A DNA stretch of 64,000 bases from CAIMWS01 sp964409245 (lineage in GTDB: Bacteria; Verrucomicrobiota; Verrucomicrobiia; Limisphaerales; UBA1319): NCBI GenBank assembly GCA_964409245.1, contig CAYPCQ010000016.1:1-64000 (forward strand), in the 5' to 3' direction. The translations under genes were made by a program, and so were the position numbers. Shown piece after piece: positions 17,413-26,578 of this stretch. The notes beneath the pieces are model-generated. The model saw only the letters and a list, made by a program, of their open reading frames with translations. It was not told where the DNA came from and made no database searches. The number at the start of each line of letters is the position of its first letter. Within the stretch, counting starts at the first letter, position 1.

Positions 17413-19509
17413 TTACGGGAACCTAAGCCGATAGAAGCGTTTTTGAGCGTTCGTCCCATCGGGATCGACGAACTGATAGACCGGCTTGGCGGCGGTGGGC
17501 AAATTGGTCCAGTTCACCAGGTCGGTGGAAGCCTGCACCCCAAAATTCCAACCGACGGGGTCAGCGATCCCCAACTGGAAAGTGCCCTGGCCCAAGGACA
17601 CCGGGTTGGCAATCACATTGGTGCTGTTGACGAAGTAATTTGCCAGGGCCGCGTTCACATCGTTGACATTGCAATTGCCACCACTGCTGCCGGGCTTGAG
17701 GTCGGCCATGGAAGCCTTGAGCAGGCCGACCGCGTAGGAGGGATTGTGGATCCCATAGCTCTTGTCCTCCATAACGAACAGCAGGTTGTAGACGGCTTTG
17801 CGCTGGGCAGCCGTGTAGTTGGTGTTGATCGAGCTGGACACTGCCGCCACGGTCAGCTTGGGCACGCCAACTGGCGGCAGCAATTGCGAAAGCTGGCTCA
17901 TCAGGCCCCGGACCTCGGTTTGCAGGCCTTCAACCACTCCGTTGCCATCATAGTCAACCCGCGCCAGGTCGAAAGTGGTCAGGCCCGGGCCATGGCAGGT
18001 CTGGCAAACACCCACCAGTTCGGTGGGGGCATTGGTTCCGTTGGCGGCGGAAATCCAGAAGGTATGGCCGCCGGCGTGCGAGTAGACGGAATTGGTGTGA
18101 TCCACCGACTGCATATGGCAGGTCACACAGGCATCACCGATGAGGGTCGTGTGGGCGGAGCTGGGGATGGTCTTCCCGTAGGTGACGGCATTCACCCCCA
18201 TCAGCATGTCAGCCTGGGGGCCATGATGCGGACCAAAACGGTTGTTGGCGGTGGCGGTATTCACATAGGTGGCCGCATCGCGGCGCGACATATGGCACTG
18301 CATGCAGATGGCGCCTTTGCCCGCAGTCGTGATCACCGTGGGGCCACCCGGCTTGCTGGTGTCCTTCAAAGTGACTTTGCCAAGGCCCCGCAGTTGGTGC
18401 GATGCGTCGGCGGAATGCGGGTCGTGGCAGGTGACGCAGGTGACCGCCGCATAATTGGTCCGGATCGTGGTGGCGCCATCCATCCGGTCGATAAAGCCGA
18501 TGCCGCTATGGCAGCCCGCGCAACTGGGTTCCTCCTCCCGCACCGCGACCGCGTGCTTTGAATTGAGCCATTCCTCGGGCTTGAAGTGATACGGCTCTTC
18601 CGAATGGCAGGAGGCGCAAACGCCGGCGCTGAAGCTCACGGAAATGTTGGAGGTCCGGCCACCGTGCTCGCTGCCCGGGCCATGGCAGTTTTCGCATTGG
18701 ATATTGGAAACCTGCTTGATCGCCACCGGCAAGTTCCACCAGTTGCCATTCGTCAGGACGGTTGGGAAAGTCCAGCCCAACTGCTTGGCGATGTCGTCAA
18801 ACCCGCCATTGGTGGCCGTCAGCGAGGTGTCATAGCCCAGAGTGTGGCAGGAAATGCAATTCGAGCTGTAATGGCTGCTCATCTGGCCGTCGATGGCTTG
18901 CGTGAAAAAGTGGCCATGGCCCGTTTTGGCCCACGGCGTCACCTTGTCCGGGGTGATCCCGCCATCGTGGCAGTTGCCGCATTGGCGGTTCACCGCAATA
19001 TTGTTGCCGTCCACGACGCCCACTCCGGCGTAAGTGGCGGCGATCACCACGCAACTCAACACCATATCGGAGGTGCCATTGGTGTTCACGGAGGCCGTGA
19101 TGGTGTAAGAACCTTTCTTGTCCGGCACCAGAAGCTGCCGGCCGGCAATGTCGTAGTCCAGGCGGTCCCTCGGCTCAAAGGAGGGGATATTGGAGCCCAA
19201 GGGGCTGGGTGTCAGGTCAATGGTGGATCCTGAAGGCCGGACCGTGATCGCCCAATTTATCCCCGCCACCGGGGCGCCTTTGACCACCAATGCTTCGAGA
19301 TAGACGGAAGATCCGACGCCAACCGTAAGCAAGCCACCCGACAACTGAGTGTTGGCTGGAAGCTTGTAAACTTCCACATCATCAGGAGTCAGAGGCCGGT
19401 TGATGATTTGGGCCTTTTGGGCCTGGGCGGCCGAACCGGCCAGCATCACCAGCGCCGCCAGAGCCGAACCGACCAGGCGCCCGCATTTGTTCGAATGGTT
19501 TATTTTCAT
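17413..19509 (-). CDS. Secreted nonahaem cytochrome c with phylum-type C-terminal domain
   Basis: A 698-residue exported cytochrome. The signal peptide ends near 'GSAAQAQKA'. The ATG at 19509 is preferred over an in-frame TTG at 19530. An Ig-like or beta-rich stretch (about residues 30-160) precedes nine CxxCH motifs: CGNCH, CISCH, CENCH, CASCH, CAGCH, CVTCH, CMQCH, CVTCH and CQTCH. These are spaced as in the multihaem cytochrome c554/octahaem superfamily, with many extra His that could be distal ligands. The C-terminal 60 residues have the 'QASTDLVNWTNLP ... KRFYRLRF' pattern seen in three other secreted proteins here. It is divergent from the main cluster across a 750-bp AT-rich spacer. Catalysis (for example nitrite or hydroxylamine chemistry) cannot be decided without a model. 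Confidence 0.85.
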   Translation of the reverse strand: MKINHSNKCGRLVGSALAALVMLAGSAAQAQKAQIINRPLTPDDVEVYKLPANTQLSGGLLTVGVGSSVYLEALVVKGAPVAGINWAITVRPSGSTIDLTPSPLGSNIPSFEPRDRLDYDIAGRQLLVPDKKGSYTITASVNTNGTSDMVLSCVVIAATYAGVGVVDGNNIAVNRQCGNCHDGGITPDKVTPWAKTGHGHFFTQAIDGQMSSHYSSNCISCHTLGYDTSLTATNGGFDDIAKQLGWTFPTVLTNGNWWNLPVAIKQVSNIQCENCHGPGSEHGGRTSNISVSFSAGVCASCHSEEPYHFKPEEWLNSKHAVAVREEEPSCAGCHSGIGFIDRMDGATTIRTNYAAVTCVTCHDPHSADASHQLRGLGKVTLKDTSKPGGPTVITTAGKGAICMQCHMSRRDAATYVNTATANNRFGPHHGPQADMLMGVNAVTYGKTIPSSAHTTLIGDACVTCHMQSVDHTNSVYSHAGGHTFWISAANGTNAPTELVGVCQTCHGPGLTTFDLARVDYDGNGVVEGLQTEVRGLMSQLSQLLPPVGVPKLTVAAVSSSINTNYTAAQRKAVYNLLFVMEDKSYGIHNPSYAVGLLKASMADLKPGSSGGNCNVNDVNAALANYFVNSTNVIANPVSLGQGTFQLGIADPVGWNFGVQASTDLVNWTNLPTAAKPVYQFVDPDGTNAQKRFYRLRFP

Positions 19510-20259
19510 GATTTTATCGTTTTTGGCCAAGGATGCCGCCGCCGGTTGCCGGATTCTAGAAACACCCTGGTGTTTCCGCCTTCCGCAGCATTCAGCTTTC
19601 TGGCGATACCCTATAACCGTTCCTCATATTAAAGTTCATCAAACTGATTAACTGCCGAACCAGTCCGGATCGGGCCTCAAAATTAGCACGTTTGCAGAGA
19701 CACCCCCACCCGTCCCGTATGCATCAAAGCATCTAATGGGTGAAGTTTATTGTCTAATCCAAAAAATCCCCGTTTATTGGCTAATGCTAACCGTTAATTG
19801 CGATAAAAGGCAAAAAATGACTGTCTGGGCGGGATCAAACCCAGGCCCGGGCGGCCTGGGATCACCGCCCTGCCCGGCCAATATCATTAGTATATTTAAT
19901 TATTATCATAACCGCACCAAACACCACCCACCCGATTACAATAATATACCCTTATTATTATTGTTAAACGTTCTTAACTTTAACCCCAAAATGACGCTCG
20001 TTCAAAGCCCGGCGCCCATCTCCGACTTGGGGAATCGCCATTCCCAGGCGCTAATTGATTGGATCACGATTTCTAACCCGCTTTCCCCGGGCGGCCTGAC
20101 GGGGGGCGGCCCCGAGGGGTTAGTCCTGGCGGGCCGTCAAGGCCCCGGGGACGAGACTTGGAGGATGGCTGCATCGGGGGCCTGGCATCAGGATTTATAA
20201 ATTTGACAGTTAATTCCTGTTTTGCCATTCATGTAGATCAGCATCATGCGACGACGCCG
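19510..20259. promoter_or_regulatory. 750-bp divergent spacer, AT-rich
   Basis: No convincing gene. It separates the - strand nonahaem cytochrome from the + strand cytochrome block. The segment 19880-19980 is strongly AT-rich for this genome (several TTATTATTA runs) and probably holds promoters in both directions. A perfect hairpin, CCCAGGCC-N5-GGCCTGGG, lies at 19840-19860, and an imperfect CTAACCC / GGGTTAG pair lies at about 20070-20122. I could not place -35/-10 boxes with confidence. Confidence 0.5.
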
Positions 20260-21405
20260 ATGAACCAATCGACAGAAAAGAAATGGCCGGATAGCGCCGT
20301 GCCGCCCCCCCCCAGCGAAGGCCGGCCAAACCTGGCAACCGCAGTGGGCGGCGGGCAAAAGGCATTATTTCACAGCGGCACTGCCGCCGCGCTGCTCCTC
20401 TTTTTGGCGCTGGCACTGACTCCCCCCGGCTCCCGCGGCGCCGACTCGGGCAACTGCCTGTTGTGCCACAAATATCCCGGCCTCAGCCAGGTGGCGGAGG
20501 ACGGCACCCTGCGGTTGTGCTATGTGAACGAGGAGATTTTCAACAGCAGCGTGCACGGCAAGGTTACCTGCCAGGGCTGCCACGCGGACATCGTCAAGAT
20601 CCCGCATGATCCGGCCAAGAAGGTGGACTGCCTCACGGAATGCCACATCGTCGAACCCACCAGCTCGAAGAATTTTTCGCACAAGCATGCGGCCACCTTC
20701 CTGGCGGGCAGCGTTCATAGCAAATACGACGAGAACGGAAAGCTGAAGAAATACGCCGAGGATTACCCGGAGTGCAAGGATTGCCATGACAATCCGCTGT
20801 GGCGGCCAATGGCCTTCGACAAGCACCAGAATGCGGGCATCTCGGAAAAAGCCCTGGGCCGGTGCCGCGTGTGCCACCAATCCGACGAGTTCATTGTCCG
20901 TTTTTACAACCACGTCACCACCCGTTTGCACAAGATCCGGAACCCCAAGAACCTGTCTGAAGCCTGCGGACGCTGCCACGACGACCCCGCGCTGGTGGCC
21001 CGCCACAACCTGAAGACCCAGGCGGGCCTTTCCTATAATGACAGTTTCCACGGCAAAGCCGCCTCGTTCCTGGATGAGCGCATCCCGGACTGCCTGGACT
21101 GCCATGTCCGCAAGGGCGAGTCGGTGCACCAGATGCTCAGCCGCAAGGATCCCCGCGCCATCACCCACCCGGCCAACAAGTCCCAGACCTGCTCCAGCAC
21201 CGATTGCCACCCCAACGCCTCCGCCAAACTGGCCACCTACGATGTGCACGCGGAATTCGCGCTGGACCAAAGCCCCGGCCAGTTTTGGGTGACCGTGTTT
21301 TTCATTTTCCTCACGGGAACCACGCTGCTGCCGCTGATGGGGATCATTTTCCTCGATTTATTGCGGCGTTTGTTCCCGACCTTGGTCCTGCGCAGGAGGA
21401 GCTAA
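20260..21405 (+). CDS. Membrane-anchored octahaem cytochrome c, split b/c module subunit 1
   Basis: A 381-residue exported cytochrome with an N-terminal hydrophobic segment (about residues 42-60) and a C-terminal membrane helix ('VTVFFIFLTGTTLLPLMGII'). Haem motifs in order are CLLCH, CQGCH, CLTECH (CX3CH), CKDCH, CRVCH, CGRCH, CLDCH and CSSTDCH (CX4CH). The same order and spacing pattern occurs in the first half of the fused protein at 59328-61232, so the unusual motifs are probably genuine haem sites. The ATG at 20260 is chosen; the frame extends 34 codons upstream. The next two genes supply a cytochrome b and a trihaem protein, giving an inner-membrane quinone/cytochrome c complex of the CbcL/Cbc kind (inference from Geobacter). 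Confidence 0.85.
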   Translation: MNQSTEKKWPDSAVPPPPSEGRPNLATAVGGGQKALFHSGTAAALLLFLALALTPPGSRGADSGNCLLCHKYPGLSQVAEDGTLRLCYVNEEIFNSSVHGKVTCQGCHADIVKIPHDPAKKVDCLTECHIVEPTSSKNFSHKHAATFLAGSVHSKYDENGKLKKYAEDYPECKDCHDNPLWRPMAFDKHQNAGISEKALGRCRVCHQSDEFIVRFYNHVTTRLHKIRNPKNLSEACGRCHDDPALVARHNLKTQAGLSYNDSFHGKAASFLDERIPDCLDCHVRKGESVHQMLSRKDPRAITHPANKSQTCSSTDCHPNASAKLATYDVHAEFALDQSPGQFWVTVFFIFLTGTTLLPLMGIIFLDLLRRLFPTLVLRRRS

Positions 21406-21409
21406 ACCC

Positions 21410-22243
21410 ATGGCCCACAGCTTTAAGATAAAAATCAAGAACGGTGAAAAGTTTTTCTACCGTTTCACCTTGAACCAACGAATCCAGCACATCGTCCTGG
21501 CGATCACCGTGATCCTGCTGGTGCTGACCGGCATGCCGCTCCGTTTCCACAAGGAGCCGTGGGCGAATTATTTCTACGCCCTTTTCGGCGGCATCGAATA
21601 CGCCCCCATCGTCCACCGGGTGACTGGATCTGTACTCCTGGCCTTGTTCCTATACCACATTTTCTACCTGGCATATAATATCTACAAGCACGACTTCCTG
21701 CCGATGAAGAAGCGGGGCGAACTGACCCTCATGAACCTGGTCAAAATGCTGATCACGCAACCCTTGGTCCCCAACTTGAAGGACGCCAAGGATATCCGGG
21801 ATCTCCTGAAATACCTGCTCTACCTGACTGACGAACGCCCCAAGGGCACCAAATGGACCTGGAAGGAAAAATTCGATTACTGGGCGCCGTTTTGGGGCAT
21901 GTTCATCATCGGGACGTCCGGCCTCATTTTGTGGAACGAGACCTTTTTCTCGAACCTGCTGACCGGCCAGGTGATCAACTACGCGATCATCGCGCACAGC
22001 GATGAGGCGCTGCTGGCGGCGCTGTTCCTCTTCATCTGGCACTGGTACAACGTGCATTTCTCGGTGTCGGTTTTCCCCATGGGCACCGCCTTCATCAATG
22101 GCTATCTCTCCGAAGAACTCATGATCGAGGAGCATTACCAACATTACGTGGAAGTGATGACCGAGTGCGGCTACCACAGCGAAATCAAGCCTCCGCACGG
22201 CCATCATGCCGGTTCCGGAGCCATTCAAGGGGAGGCGATATGA
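21410..22243 (+). CDS. Cytochrome b561/HydC-type membrane subunit of split b/c module
   Basis: A 277-residue integral membrane protein with several helices: 'IVLAITVILLVLTGMPLRFH', 'HRVTGSVLLALFLYHIFYLA', 'WGMFIIGTSGLILWNETFF' and 'EALLAALFLFIWHWYNVHF'. His residues in helices ('HIVLAI', 'HRVTG', 'LYHIF', 'HSDEA', 'WHWYNVH') are placed to hold two b-haems. The family is the di-haem cytochrome b of Ni,Fe-hydrogenases and CbcL-like quinol complexes. The ribosome binding site AGGAGGAG lies 8 bases upstream, inside the end of the preceding gene. The stop overlaps the next start (ATGA). It would pass electrons between the quinone pool and the octahaem subunit. Confidence 0.88.
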   Translation: MAHSFKIKIKNGEKFFYRFTLNQRIQHIVLAITVILLVLTGMPLRFHKEPWANYFYALFGGIEYAPIVHRVTGSVLLALFLYHIFYLAYNIYKHDFLPMKKRGELTLMNLVKMLITQPLVPNLKDAKDIRDLLKYLLYLTDERPKGTKWTWKEKFDYWAPFWGMFIIGTSGLILWNETFFSNLLTGQVINYAIIAHSDEALLAALFLFIWHWYNVHFSVSVFPMGTAFINGYLSEELMIEEHYQHYVEVMTECGYHSEIKPPHGHHAGSGAIQGEAI

Positions 22244-23088
22244 AGCGATTCCTGAAAATCCTCCTCATAGTTTTCTCGATGGGGCTGACCATGATCTACA
22301 TGGTCATCATTTGGAAGCTCACCTTCGGCCACCTGATCCACGCAGTGGTCAAACGCCATACGGCGGTCAAAACGGCCAGGGAACTGGCCGCCCAAAAGCG
22401 CCAGAACACCACCCAAACTTTGAAAAAAAGCCTCTTTGCGGGGGATGAGCGGGTCAAGCAATACCTGGGCTACCGCGTGTTGGATACGATCCGCCTCGAA
22501 GGCCACTTCCATCATATCGACTTCGACATCCTGCCCGACAAGCGTTCTTACTGCAACAAATGCCACGGGGACATGCCCCACAACAAGGTCAAGGAAGTCC
22601 GGGCCTTCTGGAACATGCACGCCTTCTTCATGGCGTGCGAAACCTGCCACATACGCTTTGACGATCCGGCCGCCAAGCCGGCCTATAAATGGTATGACCG
22701 GCAGACGGGGAAGATCGTGGACAGCCCGGTCCCCCATGCCCGCCCGGGTTTTTACACGGCCAAGATCATTCCCTTTGAGCAGGCCGGCGGCGGCAGCGCC
22801 CGGGTTGATTCCGACGAGCGGATCGCCTACGCCAGCGAATTCATCAAGAGCGGGGATACGCTCAGCGAATACCAGAAATCCAAAGCCGTCAAGGTCATCC
22901 ACAGCGTGACCAGTAAAAAGCCCTACGTGTGCAACGACTGCCACCGGAAAGAAAAGCCCGTCTTGTCGCTCCGGGATCTGGGGTATCCACCGGAACGGAT
23001 CAACTTCCTCGAGGGCAATGAAGTGGTCGGCATGGTGGATAAATACCGGACGTTCTTCCTGCCGGAATTCATGAAGCCTGGTCCTTGA
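22240..23088 (+). CDS. Membrane-anchored trihaem cytochrome c, split b/c module subunit 3
   Basis: A 282-residue protein with an N-terminal uncleaved helix ('ILLIVFSMGLTMIYMVIIW') and three CxxCH motifs: CNKCH, CETCH and CNDCH. The ATG at 22240 overlaps the upstream stop and follows a GGGGAGG ribosome binding site; an in-frame start 25 codons upstream would read through the cytochrome b gene. The paralogue at 58228-59331 has the same layout ('GYPPERI' and 'GYPPARI', then 'FLPEF' and 'HLPEF' near the ends) and also sits beside an octahaem/cytochrome b protein. This pairing supports a three-part complex: octahaem, b and trihaem. It probably faces the periplasm. Confidence 0.85.
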   Translation: MKRFLKILLIVFSMGLTMIYMVIIWKLTFGHLIHAVVKRHTAVKTARELAAQKRQNTTQTLKKSLFAGDERVKQYLGYRVLDTIRLEGHFHHIDFDILPDKRSYCNKCHGDMPHNKVKEVRAFWNMHAFFMACETCHIRFDDPAAKPAYKWYDRQTGKIVDSPVPHARPGFYTAKIIPFEQAGGGSARVDSDERIAYASEFIKSGDTLSEYQKSKAVKVIHSVTSKKPYVCNDCHRKEKPVLSLRDLGYPPERINFLEGNEVVGMVDKYRTFFLPEFMKPGP

Positions 23089-23135
23089 ATGGAAGCCACC
23101 CTTGCCACCCCAGCGCCCCCGCCCGTCCGCTCCGT

Positions 23136-24050
23136 ATGCGCGCACTAAGTTTATGCCTGTGGCTGTTGGCAGCGGCGGCCCGCACCCAGGCCGCCGCAGT
23201 CGAGCACCTGTATGATCTGCCGGGCGATTTCGGCAGCCCCAGCGATGTCGCCATTGGCCCGAAAGATGCCGCCTACGTGATGGACGGGCTCAACCATTGC
23301 GTAAAGGCCTTCGATTCCGGCGGCCGCTTGCTGGGCAGCTTCGGCCAAAAGGGGAATACCAATGGCCAGTTCAACTTTCCTTTGGGCCTCACGGTGGGAA
23401 CCTCGGGGCGGATTTATGTGGCCGATTCCGGCAACCACCGCATCCAGATCTTCGATCCCCCCGGCCAGTTCGTGGCCCGGATTGATCTGCCGCCCCGCAA
23501 CGAGAAACCGGCTGACCCCACCGACCTGGTGGTGGATGAGGCAGCGCACGAATGTTTCATCGTGGACAACGACAACCACCGCCTGCTGCAGTATGACTTG
23601 GAGAGCTTGAAGCTTAAGAAAGTGCTGGGCACCCCTGGCACCAAGCGGCGCGAGTTCCATTATCCCTTCACCATCGCGCAAAACCAGGCCCGCGATCTCT
23701 ATGTGGTGGAGGTGCTTAATACCCGCGTGCAGGTTTTGAATCCGGAAGGCCTGTTTGTCACGTTTTTAGGCGATTGGGGGGTGGATAAAGGCCAGTTTTA
23801 CCGTCCCAAAGGCATCGCCATCGACCACCGCGACACCGTCTACGTCAGCGACGGCTACCTGGGTGTCGTGCAGCTTTTTGAATCCTCCGGCCGCTTTCAG
23901 GAGCTGATCACCGAGTCCGGCACCGGGAAGGCCAAGCGCTTCACCACTCCGATGGGGCTGGCCCTTGACTCCCAGCAGCGCCTGTACGTGGTGGAGATGA
24001 CCCTCAACCGCGTGGGCGTGTTCCGGTTCCTGAAGGAGGAAAAGCCATGA
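23136..24050 (+). CDS. Secreted NHL-repeat beta-propeller (1 of 4)
   Basis: A 304-residue exported protein. The ATG at 23136 starts a good signal peptide ending near 'AARTQAAA'; an in-frame TTG further upstream is not favoured. NHL repeats can be seen as 'FGSPSDVAIGPKDAAYVMD', 'GQFNFPLGLTVG', 'GRIYVADSGNHRIQIFD', 'GQFYRPKGIAIDHRDTVYVS' and 'TTPMGLALDSQQRLYVVE'. That makes about six blades. NHL propellers bind proteins or ligands and are not redox active. Here and three more times in the window they lie next to multihaem cytochromes, so a scaffold or docking role in the conduit is likely (inference). The stop overlaps the next start (ATGA). Confidence 0.88.
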   Translation: MRALSLCLWLLAAAARTQAAAVEHLYDLPGDFGSPSDVAIGPKDAAYVMDGLNHCVKAFDSGGRLLGSFGQKGNTNGQFNFPLGLTVGTSGRIYVADSGNHRIQIFDPPGQFVARIDLPPRNEKPADPTDLVVDEAAHECFIVDNDNHRLLQYDLESLKLKKVLGTPGTKRREFHYPFTIAQNQARDLYVVEVLNTRVQVLNPEGLFVTFLGDWGVDKGQFYRPKGIAIDHRDTVYVSDGYLGVVQLFESSGRFQELITESGTGKAKRFTTPMGLALDSQQRLYVVEMTLNRVGVFRFLKEEKP

Positions 24051-26569
24051 CGGCCGTGCGCCCTCCAATCGCAGTGGCGCACCGGCCCGCCCGCCTCGCC
24101 GGCCCTGCGCTCCTATGCATGTGGCTGCCGTTGCTGGCCGCCTGGACCTTATCCGCCGCGGAGCTGCATCAACGCCACGTTCCCCGCAATCCCAGCTCCG
24201 CCAAGGAATGCGCCATCTGCCATTACCGCTGGGTGGACACGTTTTTCATGGATGGCCGGGGCACCGACCTGGCGCCGCTGCAGACGGAGCAGGTGGAGGG
24301 CACCTCGGAGATGTGTTTTTCCTGCCACGATGGCAGCGTCCTGGACTCGCGCTGGGCTTTCGAGAAAGGGCGCGGGCACGAGTCCGGCGCCACCCCACCC
24401 CCGGGCATGCGGCCGCCGGCCACCTTTCCGCTGGACCCGCAGGGCAAAATGCAATGCGTCACCTGCCACAGCGCGCACGGGGTTTCCAGCGTGACCGGCG
24501 AGATGACCTCGACCTTCCTCCGGGTGTATAATACCAATTCATCCATCTGCCTGCTGTGCCATCCCACCATGGCCGGGGATCGCGCGGGAGCCAACCACCC
24601 GCTGGGTCCGGTCACCAATGCCATCCCCCGGCTGCTCTGGAGCAAGCACTCCCCCCCCGAATCCGCTGCCCATAATATTTCCTGCGAAACCTGCCACACC
24701 GCGCATGCGGGCCACGAGGAGCACCTGCTGAAACAATCCGTCAGCGATTCCGCCCTGTGCCTGACCTGCCATACCGAAAAGAATCCTCTGAACGCGGATG
24801 GCACCCGCAACTTTTCCCACGCCATCAACATGCTGCCGGCGAACGCCATCGTCCCCGCCACGCTGCTCACCAATGGCGCCCAGCTGGCGAAAAGCGGCGC
24901 CCTGACCTGCCTGACCTGCCATAAGATCCACCAGAACAAGATTGAGAAGCACCTGCTGGTGGCCAAGCTGGACAACCAATCCTCCTTTTGCTTCAACTGC
25001 CATGCCGACAAGCGGGGCCTCGTTGAAAACCAGCACAACCTGGCCGCCAAATTCCCCGGCGAGAAAAACCTGGCGGGCCAGACCGTGGCCCAAGGGGGCC
25101 CCTGCTCCGCCTGCCATCTGCCCCACAAGAACGCCCGGGCCCTGGCGGGCGGCGGCGATCCGAACGCGGCGCTCTGCCTGAGCTGCCATGGAGCCTCGGG
25201 TCTCAATGCCCGGACCAACCTGCTGGGCCGCGGCCACCCGATTGGCATCCCCTTGCCGGTGGTGCAGTCTTTCCCGGCTGCGGCCCGCCCCAGCTCGCTG
25301 CCTTTGTTCGACTCCGGGCGCCGGCCGGCCGCCAACGGGAACCTCACCTGCATCACCTGCCACGATCCCCATGGTTCGCCCGCGCAGGGTCCGCTGCGCC
25401 GCAGCGGGAATTTCCTGCGCGCCAGCCCGTCGGCGCTCTGCCAGGAGTGCCATGCCAACCAGGCCAGCGTGGCCGGAACCCGGCACGATTTATCCGGAGC
25501 GGCTCCCGCCGTCCTGAACCTCCAGGGGAAAGCCCCCACCGAGACGGGGGCCTGCGGAGCCTGCCACCTGGTGCACTCGGCCGGCAACTCCACCTGGGCC
25601 AGGCCTTGGGTGGCTTCTCCCAACCCCAGCGAGAAATGCCTGAGCTGCCACCGGCCGGGCGGTCCGGCGGAAAAGAAAGTCGCCGGCCCCCACTCCCATC
25701 CCCTGGATGTTTCACCGTTGCCGTCCGTTGCCGCCGCCGCCGCGCTGCCCCTTTGGGCAAATAGCCCGCAAGCCGGCGCCACCAACCAGATGTCGTGCCT
25801 GACGTGCCACAACCCGCATCGCTGGAATCCCACAGCCGCCGGCCCGGGGGATAAGCTGGCCGAGGGCGGCCCACGGGACAGTTTCCTCCGCCAGCCGGCG
25901 GCGCCCGCGCCCACCTTGTGCGCCACCTGCCATCCCGGGGAGACGGTGGTGATCGGAACCAAGCACGACCTCTCCATCAAGTTCCCGGACAATGCCAACC
26001 TCCGCGGCCAGCGCGCGGCCGACTCAGGGCCCTGCCTGGCCTGCCACCTGGCCCATAATTCGCCCACCGCTGCCAAGATATGGGCCCGGGATCTCAAGCG
26101 GCCGGCGGTTGGGCTCTGGATGGCGCCATCCCAGGCTCCTTCACACCGGGCGCCGCTGGTGGACCAGATGTGCATCTCCTGCCATTCGGAAAACGCCGTG
26201 GGCGCCAGCAAGGTCCCCACTTTCACCTATCACCCGCCGACGACCGTGGTGAATACCCCGGCCTCCCGCGGCACGAACCAGACGTTCTTTCCACTATTCG
26301 ATCCGGTTTCGGGCAAGCTCGTCAACGAAGGCACGATCTCCTGTTCCTCCTGCCACAACGTGCACCAATGGAGCGCGAAAAATCCCGGCCCGGGACAAGG
26401 CCTGAACGAGGAAGGGGATTCCAACAACAGCTTCCTCCGCCACCGGTCGATGGAGCTCCCCTGCAAATATTGCCACGGGCCCGACTCGATCTATCGCTAC
26501 CAGTATTTCCACAAATCAACCACCCACCGGGGGCAGGATGACCTGGGCGAAGAGGGTCTTGCCCCTTGA
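24047..26569 (+). CDS. Twenty-haem secreted cytochrome c
   Basis: An 840-residue exported cytochrome with 20 CxxCH motifs, one about every 40 residues from residue 55 to the end. Many occur as pairs in 'doubled CXXCH' units, for example 'CVTCHSAHG ... CLLCHP', 'CETCHTAHAGHEE ... CLTCH' and 'CSACHLPHKN ... CLSCHG'. 'GTRHDLS' and 'GTKHDLS' stretches repeat the KHDLS-like motif of the tetrahaem cytochromes nearby. The signal peptide ends near 'WTLSAAE'. The gene starts inside the upstream stop (ATGA) and is followed after 9 bases by a heptahaem gene. Length and haem load suggest a long electron-conducting periplasmic or extracellular protein. Confidence 0.88.
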   Translation: MTAVRPPIAVAHRPARLAGPALLCMWLPLLAAWTLSAAELHQRHVPRNPSSAKECAICHYRWVDTFFMDGRGTDLAPLQTEQVEGTSEMCFSCHDGSVLDSRWAFEKGRGHESGATPPPGMRPPATFPLDPQGKMQCVTCHSAHGVSSVTGEMTSTFLRVYNTNSSICLLCHPTMAGDRAGANHPLGPVTNAIPRLLWSKHSPPESAAHNISCETCHTAHAGHEEHLLKQSVSDSALCLTCHTEKNPLNADGTRNFSHAINMLPANAIVPATLLTNGAQLAKSGALTCLTCHKIHQNKIEKHLLVAKLDNQSSFCFNCHADKRGLVENQHNLAAKFPGEKNLAGQTVAQGGPCSACHLPHKNARALAGGGDPNAALCLSCHGASGLNARTNLLGRGHPIGIPLPVVQSFPAAARPSSLPLFDSGRRPAANGNLTCITCHDPHGSPAQGPLRRSGNFLRASPSALCQECHANQASVAGTRHDLSGAAPAVLNLQGKAPTETGACGACHLVHSAGNSTWARPWVASPNPSEKCLSCHRPGGPAEKKVAGPHSHPLDVSPLPSVAAAAALPLWANSPQAGATNQMSCLTCHNPHRWNPTAAGPGDKLAEGGPRDSFLRQPAAPAPTLCATCHPGETVVIGTKHDLSIKFPDNANLRGQRAADSGPCLACHLAHNSPTAAKIWARDLKRPAVGLWMAPSQAPSHRAPLVDQMCISCHSENAVGASKVPTFTYHPPTTVVNTPASRGTNQTFFPLFDPVSGKLVNEGTISCSSCHNVHQWSAKNPGPGQGLNEEGDSNNSFLRHRSMELPCKYCHGPDSIYRYQYFHKSTTHRGQDDLGEEGLAP

Positions 26570-26578
26570 TCCGGCGCC

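Noticed and set aside
24223..26226. Long - strand open frame opposite the 20-haem cytochrome
   Set aside because: It repeats a 'WQ-x-x-Q' pattern that is simply the reverse complement of the CxxCH codons; it has no independent coding evidence.
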